Both the position numbers and the translations under genes were made by a program. Positions 1-5,903 of a stretch of 7,888 nucleotides of DNA are shown here, one piece after another. How positions within the stretch are numbered: position 1 is the first letter of the stretch; every line of letters begins with the position of its first letter. The notes under the pieces are model-generated. The model had not been told where the DNA came from. It worked only from the letters and a program-made list of their open reading frames with translations, and ran no database searches. Source of the DNA: Gammaproteobacteria bacterium RBG_16_57_12 (GTDB lineage: Bacteria > Pseudomonadota > Gammaproteobacteria > RBG-16-57-12); the NCBI GenBank assembly GCA_001801365.1, contig MGXL01000073.1, positions 2,653 through 10,540 on the forward strand. Reading direction: 5' to 3'.

Positions 1-2
1 AA

Positions 3-635
3 AGCACCACGGCCGCGCAGGGCGGGATCATCTTGCTGCATGACCTCGAAACGCACCCGGACTGGCCGGCAGTCATCGCGCCGCTGCGCAAGAGTCTGCC
101 GGAACATGGCTGGACGGTGCTGTCGGTACAGATGCCCCGGCTGCCGCCGGGCGCAGTCAGCGATAATGCCGCCATCCGACAACTGATCACCGAGGCCAAG
201 CCGCGGATTCAGGCGGCGGTCGATTATCTCAAGGGCAAGGAATTCAAAAAACTGGCGCTGATCGGCCATGGCCTGGGCGCTGTGCAAGGCCTGGCCTACC
301 TCACCGAAGCCGGTCCGGGCGAAAAAACCATCCTGGGACTGGTCAGCATCTCCGGCCGCCGCCCGGCCCAGGCGGCCGAGCTATTGCCGTTGCGGGAAAT
401 CCTGCCGGCGCTCGATGCGCGCATCGCCCTGTTCGACATCCATGCCGGGCGGGAGGGCAATCATGGGCAGCTGGACGCCGCCGGGGCGAAACGCTATCAG
501 CCATTCGGTATCCTGGGGGCCGACTATACCTACCGGGGCTTCGAGCTGCTGCTTACCAGCCGCGTCCAGGGCTGGCTGAAGAAAAATGTCGTGAAAAGCA
601 CATTCGCAGAGCCGCTACCCGTTTCAAAAAACTGA
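3..635 (+). CDS. DUF3530-like alpha/beta-hydrolase-fold protein (5' end outside window)
   Basis: The reading frame is open to the left edge, so the gene is partial. A TTG at 33 could be read as a start, but in-frame coding continues upstream as STTAAQGGIILLHDLETHPD, which matches the first beta-strand region typical of DUF3530 proteins, so I treat 33 as internal. Visible fold elements are this 'GGIILLHD' strand, the helix starting at PDWPAVIAPLR, the strand-turn LALIGHGLGA (nucleophile-elbow position, about residues 84-93 of the fragment) and a C-terminal GADYTYRGFELLL...VQGWLKK segment. The elbow reads G-H-G-L-G, with Gly at 270-272 where a serine nucleophile would sit. The position after GAD, where a catalytic His is often found, is Tyr (525-527). 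It may therefore be non-catalytic or use a different mechanism. Role unknown; the family is often annotated as periplasmic or envelope-associated, but the N-terminus that would show a signal peptide is missing. Family call fairly confident, function not. Confidence 0.75.
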   Translation, partial: STTAAQGGIILLHDLETHPDWPAVIAPLRKSLPEHGWTVLSVQMPRLPPGAVSDNAAIRQLITEAKPRIQAAVDYLKGKEFKKLALIGHGLGAVQGLAYLTEAGPGEKTILGLVSISGRRPAQAAELLPLREILPALDARIALFDIHAGREGNHGQLDAAGAKRYQPFGILGADYTYRGFELLLTSRVQGWLKKNVVKSTFAEPLPVSKN

Positions 636-876
636 TTCCGCGAACCGAGCATATATTTTACCCGGCGGTTTCCAATCCGTGGTCTTCATCATATATGGCG
701 GAACTAATAGACACCGGTTAAACCCTCTTCTACCTCATTCGTTCTGCACCTTCGCCATCTGACAGGTCACTTCTGCCCTATCTCGCGGGGAAGTGTGCGC
801 CATGACGGAGATATACCGGCTTAACCGGCCGCACGCCCTCGGCAGAGCCCAGCCAGCCCCCCTCTATAGCGGGCTA
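636..876. other. Non-coding stretch between the DUF3530 gene and the Fur-controlled promoter
   Basis: I see no convincing gene, RNA gene or strong terminator here. It has a small AT-rich patch (about 650-662 and 689-696) and a short ccgg/ccgg hairpin near 817-829. A 38-codon ORF beginning at 802 lacks a Shine-Dalgarno sequence and runs through the Fur operator, so it is not called. Confidence 0.5.
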
Positions 877-905
877 TTGCAAATGATAAGAATTATCATT
901 ATCAT
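877..905 (+). promoter_or_regulatory. Predicted sigma-70 promoter of the hemP-tonB-exbBD-receptor operon
   Basis: A -35 box TTGCAA (877-882, 4 of 6 to TTGACA) is followed after exactly 17 bases by a -10 box TATCAT (900-905, 5 of 6 to TATAAT). Transcription should start near 911-913, leaving an untranslated leader of roughly 90 bases before the first translatable ORF at 1005. That leader contains a small hairpin (922-927 with 933-938) and no riboswitch that I recognise. The Fur-type palindrome fills the spacer, a classic repressing arrangement. Promoter boxes are inferred by eye. Confidence 0.65.
882..900 (+). promoter_or_regulatory. Fur box (ferric uptake regulator operator)
   Basis: The 19-base site AATGATAAGAATTATCATT is a perfect 8-3-8 inverted repeat (882-889 with 893-900) and closely matches the Fur consensus GATAATGATAATCATTATC. 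A further hexamer-like ATCATT follows at 901-906, so a second Fur dimer could bind in overlapping register, as at many strong Fur targets. It lies between the predicted -35 and -10 boxes and upstream of iron-uptake genes, so iron-loaded Fur would block RNA polymerase. The identity of the motif is clear; occupancy is inferred. Confidence 0.88.
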
Positions 906-993
906 TGCAGTAACTTGACTATGCGCGCCGTTCGCGCACGCGCCAGCCAACGGGATCGAAGCCCCAGTAGCCAGCAGTGATCGATTAACTGCC

Positions 994-998
994 AGGAG
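994..998 (+). promoter_or_regulatory. Strong ribosome binding site ahead of the 23-residue leader ORF
   Basis: AGGAG lies six bases before the ATG at 1005. It is the best ribosome binding site in the operon leader and much better than the weak GGGGTG before hemP, which suggests ribosomes enter here rather than at hemP. Confidence 0.6.
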
Positions 999-1004
999 AA
1001 GACC

Positions 1005-1076
1005 ATGGATTTTGTTGGACCGTTCCAGAGTAGTACTACCCTTTTCCACCTGGCCATAGCCGGGGTGCAGCCATGA
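1005..1076 (+). CDS. Possible 23-residue leader peptide, coupled to hemP
   Basis: A short ORF begins MDFVGPFQ and ends FHLAIAGVQP. It has a well-spaced AGGAG Shine-Dalgarno sequence and stops in an ATGA that is also the start of hemP (1073-1076), the usual geometry for translational coupling. The middle and end are moderately hydrophobic, but it is too short to be a clear membrane segment, and no family is recognised. It may be a leader ORF that feeds ribosomes to hemP, a functional microprotein, or a chance ORF whose ribosome binding site happens to be strong. What is seen is the site, the frame and the overlap; translation and role are inferred. Confidence 0.45.
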   Translation: MDFVGPFQSSTTLFHLAIAGVQP

Positions 1077-1252
1077 GTACACCGCTAGCCAGCAAGCCCG
1101 GGGCTGGCACGGTGCCGGCCACCAGCACCCCGGTGCCGGTATATGAGAGCGGCCAGATATTCGTGACGGGCAAGGAGGTCATCATCCGCCATGCCGGCGA
1201 GCTCTATCGCCTGCGCGTGACGCGCCAGAACAAGCTGATCCTGACCAAATGA
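1073..1252 (+). CDS. hemP: HemP family hemin uptake protein
   Basis: This 59-residue protein has a variable Ala/Pro/Thr-rich first third (about residues 1-24) and then the conserved HemP core: GQIFVTGKEVIIRHAGELYR followed by LRVTRQNKLILTK at the very C-terminus. The -GKEVIIRH-GE-YRLR-TR--KLILTK pattern is diagnostic of the family (HemP/HmuP), and the length is typical. HemP proteins are small, cytosolic and associated with heme or iron uptake loci; members in rhizobia and Burkholderia have been reported to act as positive regulators of heme-receptor expression rather than as transporters. ATG 1073 is the only in-frame start after an upstream TAG at 1031. Its own ribosome binding site is weak (GGGG, 7 bases upstream), and it overlaps the preceding 23-residue ORF and the following tonB by ATGA junctions. 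Confidence 0.92.
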   Translation: MSTPLASKPGAGTVPATSTPVPVYESGQIFVTGKEVIIRHAGELYRLRVTRQNKLILTK

Positions 1253-1947
1253 GCCTCACCGCCATGCATCCCTCTGCCTTCATGAACGAAAGACGGCCCG
1301 GCAACTGGCTGATGCTGGTGGCAATCATCGCTCTGCATGGCGCCGCGCTGCTGCTGTTGTCACGGCTGCCGCACGAACTGGCGCTGCGCCCAGCGCTGCT
1401 TGTCGCCTTCATTCAGGCTGAGTCGCCGGTATTCTCCACTCCAGCTCCCTCCTATCCCTTGCCCCAGCCTCCCCATATCGCCACACCCCAGCCGCAGGTT
1501 CCAGCAGCATCCGCACCCCCGGTGCTGACCTCCAGGGCTGAAACTGCGGCCACAGCACCGGCTGTGGAACCGGAGCCGCTCGAGCAGGAAGAGGCGGCTG
1601 TGACAAATGAAGCGGTGCCAACACTGGTTCCGGTCGCAAGACCCCCGATACAGCCCGCACCTGTGGTTCCGCCCCGTTTTGATGCGGACTATCTCGACAA
1701 CCCCGCGCCCGCCTATCCGCCGCTCTCGCGCCGCCTGCGTGAACAGGGGACGGTGCTGCTGCGTGTTCATGTCGAGCCCAGCGGCATCCCGGGGCAGGTC
1801 GAATTGAAGCAGTCGAGCGGCCATGCGCGCCTCGACCAGGCGGCGCTCGACACGGTGCAGCTCTGGCGTTTTGTACCTGCGCGCCAGGGCGGCGCAGCCG
1901 TGGCGGGCTGGGTGATCGTCCCGATCTCATTTATGTTAAGGAGTTGA
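1249..1947 (+). CDS. tonB: TonB energy transducer
   Basis: A 232-residue TonB, the periplasm-spanning protein that passes proton-motive-force energy from ExbBD to outer-membrane receptors. Residues about 20-40 (WLMLVAIIALHGAALLLL) are the N-terminal membrane anchor and carry the conserved membrane His (H30; E. coli His20). Residues about 60-150 are a Pro/Ala/Glu-rich linker. The C-terminal domain (about 152-232) shows the family signature: AYPPLSRRLREQGTVLLRV, then SSGHARLDQAALDTV, WRFVPA and a final GWVIVPISF strand. The start ATG overlaps the hemP stop (ATGA, 1249-1252) and lacks a Shine-Dalgarno sequence, which suggests translational coupling. Later Met codons 6 and 12 have no better ribosome binding site. 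Because it is encoded with its own ExbBD and receptor, it is probably a system-specific TonB rather than the only one in the cell. Confidence 0.95.
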   Translation: MSLTAMHPSAFMNERRPGNWLMLVAIIALHGAALLLLSRLPHELALRPALLVAFIQAESPVFSTPAPSYPLPQPPHIATPQPQVPAASAPPVLTSRAETAATAPAVEPEPLEQEEAAVTNEAVPTLVPVARPPIQPAPVVPPRFDADYLDNPAPAYPPLSRRLREQGTVLLRVHVEPSGIPGQVELKQSSGHARLDQAALDTVQLWRFVPARQGGAAVAGWVIVPISFMLRS

Positions 1948-1950
1948 AAC

Positions 1951-2672
1951 ATGCCGCAATCCCTCGGTTTTGCCCACTTCCTAGGCCAGCTCGATGGCCT
2001 TGGCCGGTTTCTGCTGCTGGTGCTGGCGGTCATGTCCATCGCCACCTGGTACCTTATCGCCTCCAAGGCGCTCAGCCACTGGCGCATGCGCCGCCATGGG
2101 CACGCCTTCCTCAACCGCTTCCGGGAGGCCGCCGGTCTCGACGAGGTAAGCCGCCACCTGGGTGACGCGGGTGTGCATGACCCGTTCTCGCACCTCACCC
2201 ACCACGGCCTGCGCGCCGCCGAGCAGTATCAGAACAGATCCGGCAGCCGCCTGGTGGAGTCGGGTTCCGCCGATGAGTTCCTCACCCGCGCCCTGCGCCG
2301 CGCCATCGAGCAGGATACCGCCCGCCTCGAATATGGCCTGACGGTGTTGGCCTCGGTCGCCTCCACCGCCCCCTTCGTCGGCCTCTTCGGCACCGTCTGG
2401 GGGATCTACCACGCCCTCGTCAACATCGGCATGACCGGCCAGAGCGGTCTCGACCAGATCGCCGGGCCGGTGGGCGAGGCGTTGATCATGACGGCGCTGG
2501 GATTGGCGGTGGCGATTCCAGCGCTGCTGGCCTACAACGCCTTCGCCCGCGCCAACCGGCTGCTGCTGGCCGAGGTGGATGGCTTCGCCCACGACCTCTT
2601 CGCCTTCATGTCCACCGGCATCCGCAGCGACCACCGCCTGCCTGCCAACGGCGCGCTTGCGCCGAGGGGGGC

Positions 2673-2676
<4 letters not shown>
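1951..2676 (+). CDS. exbB: ExbB proton-channel subunit (MotA/TolQ/ExbB family)
   Basis: A 241-residue inner-membrane protein that forms the pentameric shell of the TonB motor and conducts protons with ExbD. Three membrane segments are visible: about 19-39 (FLLLVLAVMSIATWYLIA), about 131-155 (containing APFVGLFGTVWGIYHAL) and about 174-198 (GEALIMTALGLAVAIPALLA). The large cytoplasmic loop lies between the first two. The family Thr residues of the ion pathway are present in FGTVWG (T148) and EALIMTALG (T181). The AAGGAG ribosome binding site (1938-1943) overlaps the end of tonB, seven bases before the ATG. The stop overlaps the exbD start. TolQ is the main alternative, but the tonB and exbD context and the N-terminus favour ExbB. 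Confidence 0.94.
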
Positions 2677-3098
<422 letters not shown>

Positions 3099-3113
3099 AC
3101 AGACTCATCAACC

Positions 3114-3145
3114 GTAGGGTGCGCTGTGCGCACGGCGCACCCTAC
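3114..3145. repeat. REP-like hairpin between exbD and the receptor gene
   Basis: An 11-base perfect stem, GTAGGGTGCGC (3114-3124) with GCGCACCCTAC (3135-3145), encloses a 10-base loop TGTGCGCACG. The GTAG foot and GC-rich arm resemble repetitive extragenic palindromes that are mobilised by REP-associated tyrosine transposases. No T-tract follows, so it is unlikely to be a simple terminator; it could stabilise or process the mRNA between exbD and the receptor. Confidence 0.7.
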
Positions 3146-3218
3146 CGCTGACAACCATTTTCCCAGCCAGCCAAGCGGTCATGCCGTCCAGCCAGCCAGT
3201 CAATCACTTACTCGCAAT

Positions 3219-3222
3219 GGAG
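3219..3222 (+). promoter_or_regulatory. Ribosome binding site that sets the receptor start
   Basis: GGAG lies seven bases before the ATG at 3230 but only one base before the ATG at 3224. Spacing favours 3230, giving a protein beginning MYRQKPFRTR. Confidence 0.55.
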
Positions 3223-3229
3223 CATGACC

Positions 3230-5332
3230 ATGTACAGACAGAAACCGTTTAGAACCCGACTCACCCCCCTCGCCGCCGCGCTGCTGGCGCTCTACTCCGG
3301 CCCCAACCTGGCTGAGGAGAAGATGATGCCGCGCGTCGATGTCATCGGCGGCGCTGAAAATCTGCCCGCAATCGCCGGCGCCGCCACGGTGCTGGAGAGC
3401 AAGGATCTGCAGGAGAACCACGTCTTCACCGTCAACGAAGCGCTACGCAAAGTGCCGGGCGTACATGCCCGCGATGAGGAGGGTTTCGGCCTGCGCCCCA
3501 ACATCGCCATGCGCGGCCTTAACCCCACCCGCTCCACCAAGATCACCCTGCTGGAGGATGGCATCCCGCTGGCCTACGCCCCCTACGGCGACAACGCCAG
3601 CTACTACCACCCGATGGTGGAGCGCTACGACCGCATCGAGGTGCTGAAGGGGTCGGGTGCGCTGCTGTTCGGGCCGCAGACCATCGGCGGCGTGATCAAC
3701 TACATCACCCCCGCCCCTACACAGGAGTTCGGCGGTTATGTGCAGGGCACCGTCGGCAACCGCGACTACTTCAACGGCAAGGTGAACCTGGGCGGCAACG
3801 GCATGTTGCTCGACTACAGCCGCAAGCAGGGCGATGGCGCGCGCGACAATATGGAGCACGCGCTCGACGACCTGAATCTCAAATACGTGACGGCCCTCGG
3901 CAACAACCAGGCGCTGACCCTGCGCGCCAACTATTACCAGGAAGATTCCACGATTACCTATACGGGCCTGACCCAGGCGGAATTCGATAAGCTCGGCGCC
4001 CGTTATAACCCGTTCAAGAACGACAAATTCGACACCGACCGTAGCGGTCTCTCCGCCACTCACGAATACGACTTCGGCAGCGCACTGCTGACCACCAGCC
4101 TCTATTACTCCAGGTTCAACCGCGACTGGTGGCGGCAATCGAGCAACACCGCCGACAGCCAGTGCGGCGGCGCCTTCACCACCGCGCGCAACAATGGCAC
4201 GGCGGTCGATGCCGATAGCTGCAACTCCGTTCAAGGCCGCCTGCGCAGCTACACCACCTGGGGCGTGGAACCGCGCCTGACCATGACCCATGACATGGGC
4301 GAGTTCCAGGCCGGCGTGAAGGCCCACTTCGAGGAACAGGACCGCCTGCAACTGAACGGCATCAGCCCCATGGCGCGCACCGGCACCACGGTGGAGGACA
4401 GTCTGCGCGAGAGCACCGCCTATAGCGGCTTCATCGCCAACCGCTTCGATGTCGGCCGGGTCGGCATCACCCCCATCCTGCGTTACGAGACCATCGATGC
4501 CGAACGCAGCTCCAACCTCCCCGGCGGGACGGCCTCATCGACCAGTGTCAGCAAGACCCTGCCCGGCATCGGCGTGACCTGGAACCCGGGCGATACCCTC
4601 ACGCTGTTCTCCAGCCTGCACAAGGGCTTTGCCCCGCCGCGGGTGGAAGACCTGATCGGCGCCACCAACACGGCCACCACGGTGATCGACGTCAATGCCG
4701 AGGAGTCCACCAACTTCGAGCTCGGCGTGCGCAGCCGGCCGTTGCCGTGGGCCTCGGTGCAGGCGGCGTATTTCCGCAACGACTTCCAGAATCTGATCGC
4801 CGCGGGCTCCATCGCCGGCGGCAGCACCCCGCTGTCGGAAGGCGAGGCCGAGTTCGAGGGTGCGGAGCTCTCCGCCCTGGCTGAGCATGAGAGCGGCGTC
4901 TTCGGCCGCCTGGCCTGGACCTGGCTGCCCACCGCCGATCAGGAAACGCCCTTCCGCAGAGTGGATACGAAGGCCGTCGTCACCGGCAGCGCCGCCGGCA
5001 ACCGCCAACCCTACGCGCCCGAGCACACAGTGACCGTGGCGGCGGGCTACGGCGCCGGCGCGTTGCGGGGCGAGATCGAATCGCAGTATGTGGGCGAGCA
5101 GTTCTCCGACTTCGCCAACAGCGTGGCGCCGACCGTGGACGGCCAGAAAGGACGGATCGAAGCCTATGCCGTCTGGAACGCCTCACTCAACTACCAGCTG
5201 CGACCCAAGGGCGCAACGGTGTTCCTGAGCGCCAAGAACCTCACCGACAAAACGTACATCGTCGATCGCACCCGCGGCATCCAGGTCGGCATGCCGCGCC
5301 TGGTGCAGGTGGGGATGAAGTATCCGTTCTGA
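3230..5332 (+). CDS. TonB-dependent outer-membrane receptor, FecA-like (ferric citrate/siderophore type)
   Basis: A 700-residue outer-membrane transporter. Residues 1-28 are a signal peptide (basic MYRQKPFRTR, hydrophobic LAAALLALY, predicted cleavage after NLA). RVDVIGG (35-41) is a likely TonB box. The plug domain follows (about 45-160) with NEALRKVPGVHARDEEG, GLRPNIAMRGLNPTRST, EDGIPLAYAPYG and the plug-end motif IEVLKGSGALLFGPQTIGG. The rest is a 22-strand beta-barrel ending in the outer-membrane terminal signature VQVGMKYPF. The plug sequence and the barrel motif GLTQAEFD fit the FecA clade (COG4772). There is no N-terminal signalling domain and no adjacent fecI/fecR, so regulation is probably by Fur alone. 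Two cysteines (312, 331) may form a disulfide in an extracellular loop. The classical heme-receptor FRAP/NPNL motif was not seen, so despite hemP nearby the substrate is unresolved. ATG 3224 is an alternative start. Confidence 0.93.
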   Translation: MYRQKPFRTRLTPLAAALLALYSGPNLAEEKMMPRVDVIGGAENLPAIAGAATVLESKDLQENHVFTVNEALRKVPGVHARDEEGFGLRPNIAMRGLNPTRSTKITLLEDGIPLAYAPYGDNASYYHPMVERYDRIEVLKGSGALLFGPQTIGGVINYITPAPTQEFGGYVQGTVGNRDYFNGKVNLGGNGMLLDYSRKQGDGARDNMEHALDDLNLKYVTALGNNQALTLRANYYQEDSTITYTGLTQAEFDKLGARYNPFKNDKFDTDRSGLSATHEYDFGSALLTTSLYYSRFNRDWWRQSSNTADSQCGGAFTTARNNGTAVDADSCNSVQGRLRSYTTWGVEPRLTMTHDMGEFQAGVKAHFEEQDRLQLNGISPMARTGTTVEDSLRESTAYSGFIANRFDVGRVGITPILRYETIDAERSSNLPGGTASSTSVSKTLPGIGVTWNPGDTLTLFSSLHKGFAPPRVEDLIGATNTATTVIDVNAEESTNFELGVRSRPLPWASVQAAYFRNDFQNLIAAGSIAGGSTPLSEGEAEFEGAELSALAEHESGVFGRLAWTWLPTADQETPFRRVDTKAVVTGSAAGNRQPYAPEHTVTVAAGYGAGALRGEIESQYVGEQFSDFANSVAPTVDGQKGRIEAYAVWNASLNYQLRPKGATVFLSAKNLTDKTYIVDRTRGIQVGMPRLVQVGMKYPF

Positions 5333-5355
5333 GGGATGCCTTGTTCTGGGCTGTG

Positions 5356-5380
5356 GCGGTGTCCATCTCATGGACACCGC
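5356..5380 (+). other. Intercistronic hairpin after the receptor gene
   Basis: A perfect 11-base stem (GCGGTGTCCAT 5356-5366 with ATGGACACCGC 5370-5380) has a three-base loop. There is no U-run after it, so I do not call it an intrinsic terminator. It is placed to protect the upstream receptor mRNA or reduce read-through into the 87-residue ORF. Confidence 0.6.
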
Positions 5381-5413
5381 TGCTGGCGGGCGAGAAATAG
5401 TTACCTGGAAATC

Positions 5414-5421
5414 AAAGGAGG
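5414..5421 (+). promoter_or_regulatory. Near-perfect ribosome binding site of the 87-residue ORF
   Basis: AAAGGAGG lies six bases before ATG 5428. It is the strongest Shine-Dalgarno match in the window and the main reason to believe the small ORF is translated. Confidence 0.8.
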
Positions 5422-5427
5422 CTGCTT

Positions 5428-5691
5428 ATGACTTATATGATCGACGCAAGGCTGGAACGAGGGGTACCCACGCTGACATTGATCGATGCCACGACCGGCG
5501 AGAAGCGCCTCCACTGGCGAGGCGATAACACGGTCAATGGCGAACGTGACTGGCAGGGGTTATTCAAACGGTTGTTCCTGCTTTCCTGCGCCGACGGGCT
5601 CAGCCTGGTTCAGCGTGCGAAATCGCCGGCCTTCGGCACAGAGTGCCTGGAGTGTACGGTCTGCGTTGATCCTATTGATGCGGCCAGGTGA
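5428..5691 (+). CDS. Uncharacterised 87-residue protein with CxxCxxC motif, last gene of the iron operon
   Basis: I do not recognise this family. The protein starts MTYMIDARLERGVPTLTLID, has a basic/aromatic middle (KRLHWRG, DWQGLFKRLFLL) and ends with TECLECTVCVDPIDAAR. Four cysteines are present: C54 and the cluster C73-x2-C76-x2-C79, which could bind iron, an Fe-S cluster or another metal, or be redox-active. There is no signal peptide or membrane helix, so it should be cytosolic. It lies 95 bases after the receptor on the same strand, past a hairpin, with a near-perfect ribosome binding site, so co-transcription with the iron operon is likely. Its last few codons and stop fall inside the left arm of an inverted repeat (5673 onward), so the native C-terminus may have been replaced by the repeat. 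Existence likely; function unknown. Confidence 0.72.
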   Translation: MTYMIDARLERGVPTLTLIDATTGEKRLHWRGDNTVNGERDWQGLFKRLFLLSCADGLSLVQRAKSPAFGTECLECTVCVDPIDAAR

Positions 5692-5768
5692 AGTTTGAAG
5701 TTGTAGGTGCGGATGAATCCGCACCTACGTCAAAGGTTGACTTCAAACTTCACCTGGCCGGATCAATA
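5673..5768. repeat. Nested inverted repeat (MITE-like element) at the operon end
   Basis: The left arm 5673-5701 is the reverse complement of the right arm 5740-5768 with one mismatch (5680 against 5761): the block CGGCCAGGTGAAGTTTGAAG plus one T (5681-5701) matches 5740-5760 exactly, and TATTGAT (5673-5679) matches 5762-5768. The 38-base middle contains a perfect REP-like hairpin (5703-5728) and a short GTCAA/TTGAC hairpin (5729-5741), so the whole could fold as a branched cruciform. No ORF is inside. It separates convergent genes and could terminate transcription from both sides. A small non-autonomous mobile element is the best guess; target-site duplications are not obvious. Confidence 0.8.
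5703..5728. repeat. REP-like hairpin at the core of the nested repeat
   Basis: Perfect palindromic arms GTAGGTGCGGAT (5703-5714) and ATCCGCACCTAC (5717-5728) are separated by two bases. The GTAGG-TGCG foot is shared with the hairpin at 3114-3145, suggesting members of one dispersed family. Such GTAG-footed hairpins are typical of REP sequences acted on by REP-associated tyrosine transposases. Confidence 0.75.
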
Positions 5769-5903
5769 ACCTGCCATCAGGCGGGCAATGAACCAAGTGT
5801 AGTGAGTCACGCTGCAAGGCGGCCGTAAGGTGGCTCAGATCAAGCTGGCTCGAAGATTGTGTAATTCTGTTCGTGAAGCGTCCGCCAGCATGAAGCAGGC
5901 AGA

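Noticed and set aside
33..35. TTG as the true start of the DUF3530 gene
   Set aside because: In-frame codons continue to the window edge and encode the expected first beta-strand region, so the gene is truncated by the window rather than starting here.
802..918. 38-codon plus-strand ORF before the promoter
   Set aside because: No Shine-Dalgarno sequence, and it reads through the -35, Fur and -10 elements, so it would not be on the operon transcript.
864..1082. 72-codon minus-strand ORF across the Fur box and leader
   Set aside because: It runs antisense over the Fur operator, promoter and leader ORF, has no recognisable product, and its composition follows from the opposite strand.
1360..1930. 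Long minus-strand ORFs opposite tonB
   Set aside because: Low-complexity Arg/Pro/Cys-rich translations typical of the antisense of GC-rich genes; tonB on the plus strand has clear domains.
3114..3145. Intrinsic terminator after exbD
   Set aside because: No T-tract follows either side, and the receptor gene continues on the same strand without an obvious promoter; a REP-like element fits better.
3443..4351. 302-codon minus-strand ORF opposite the receptor gene
   Set aside because: Val/Ala/Gly-rich shadow of the receptor coding sequence with no domain pattern; the receptor frame is unambiguous.
5770..5785. Small hairpin CCTGCC/GGCGGG as terminator for the lipoprotein gene
   Set aside because: Six-base stem with a wobble pair and no proper U-run on either strand; too weak to call.
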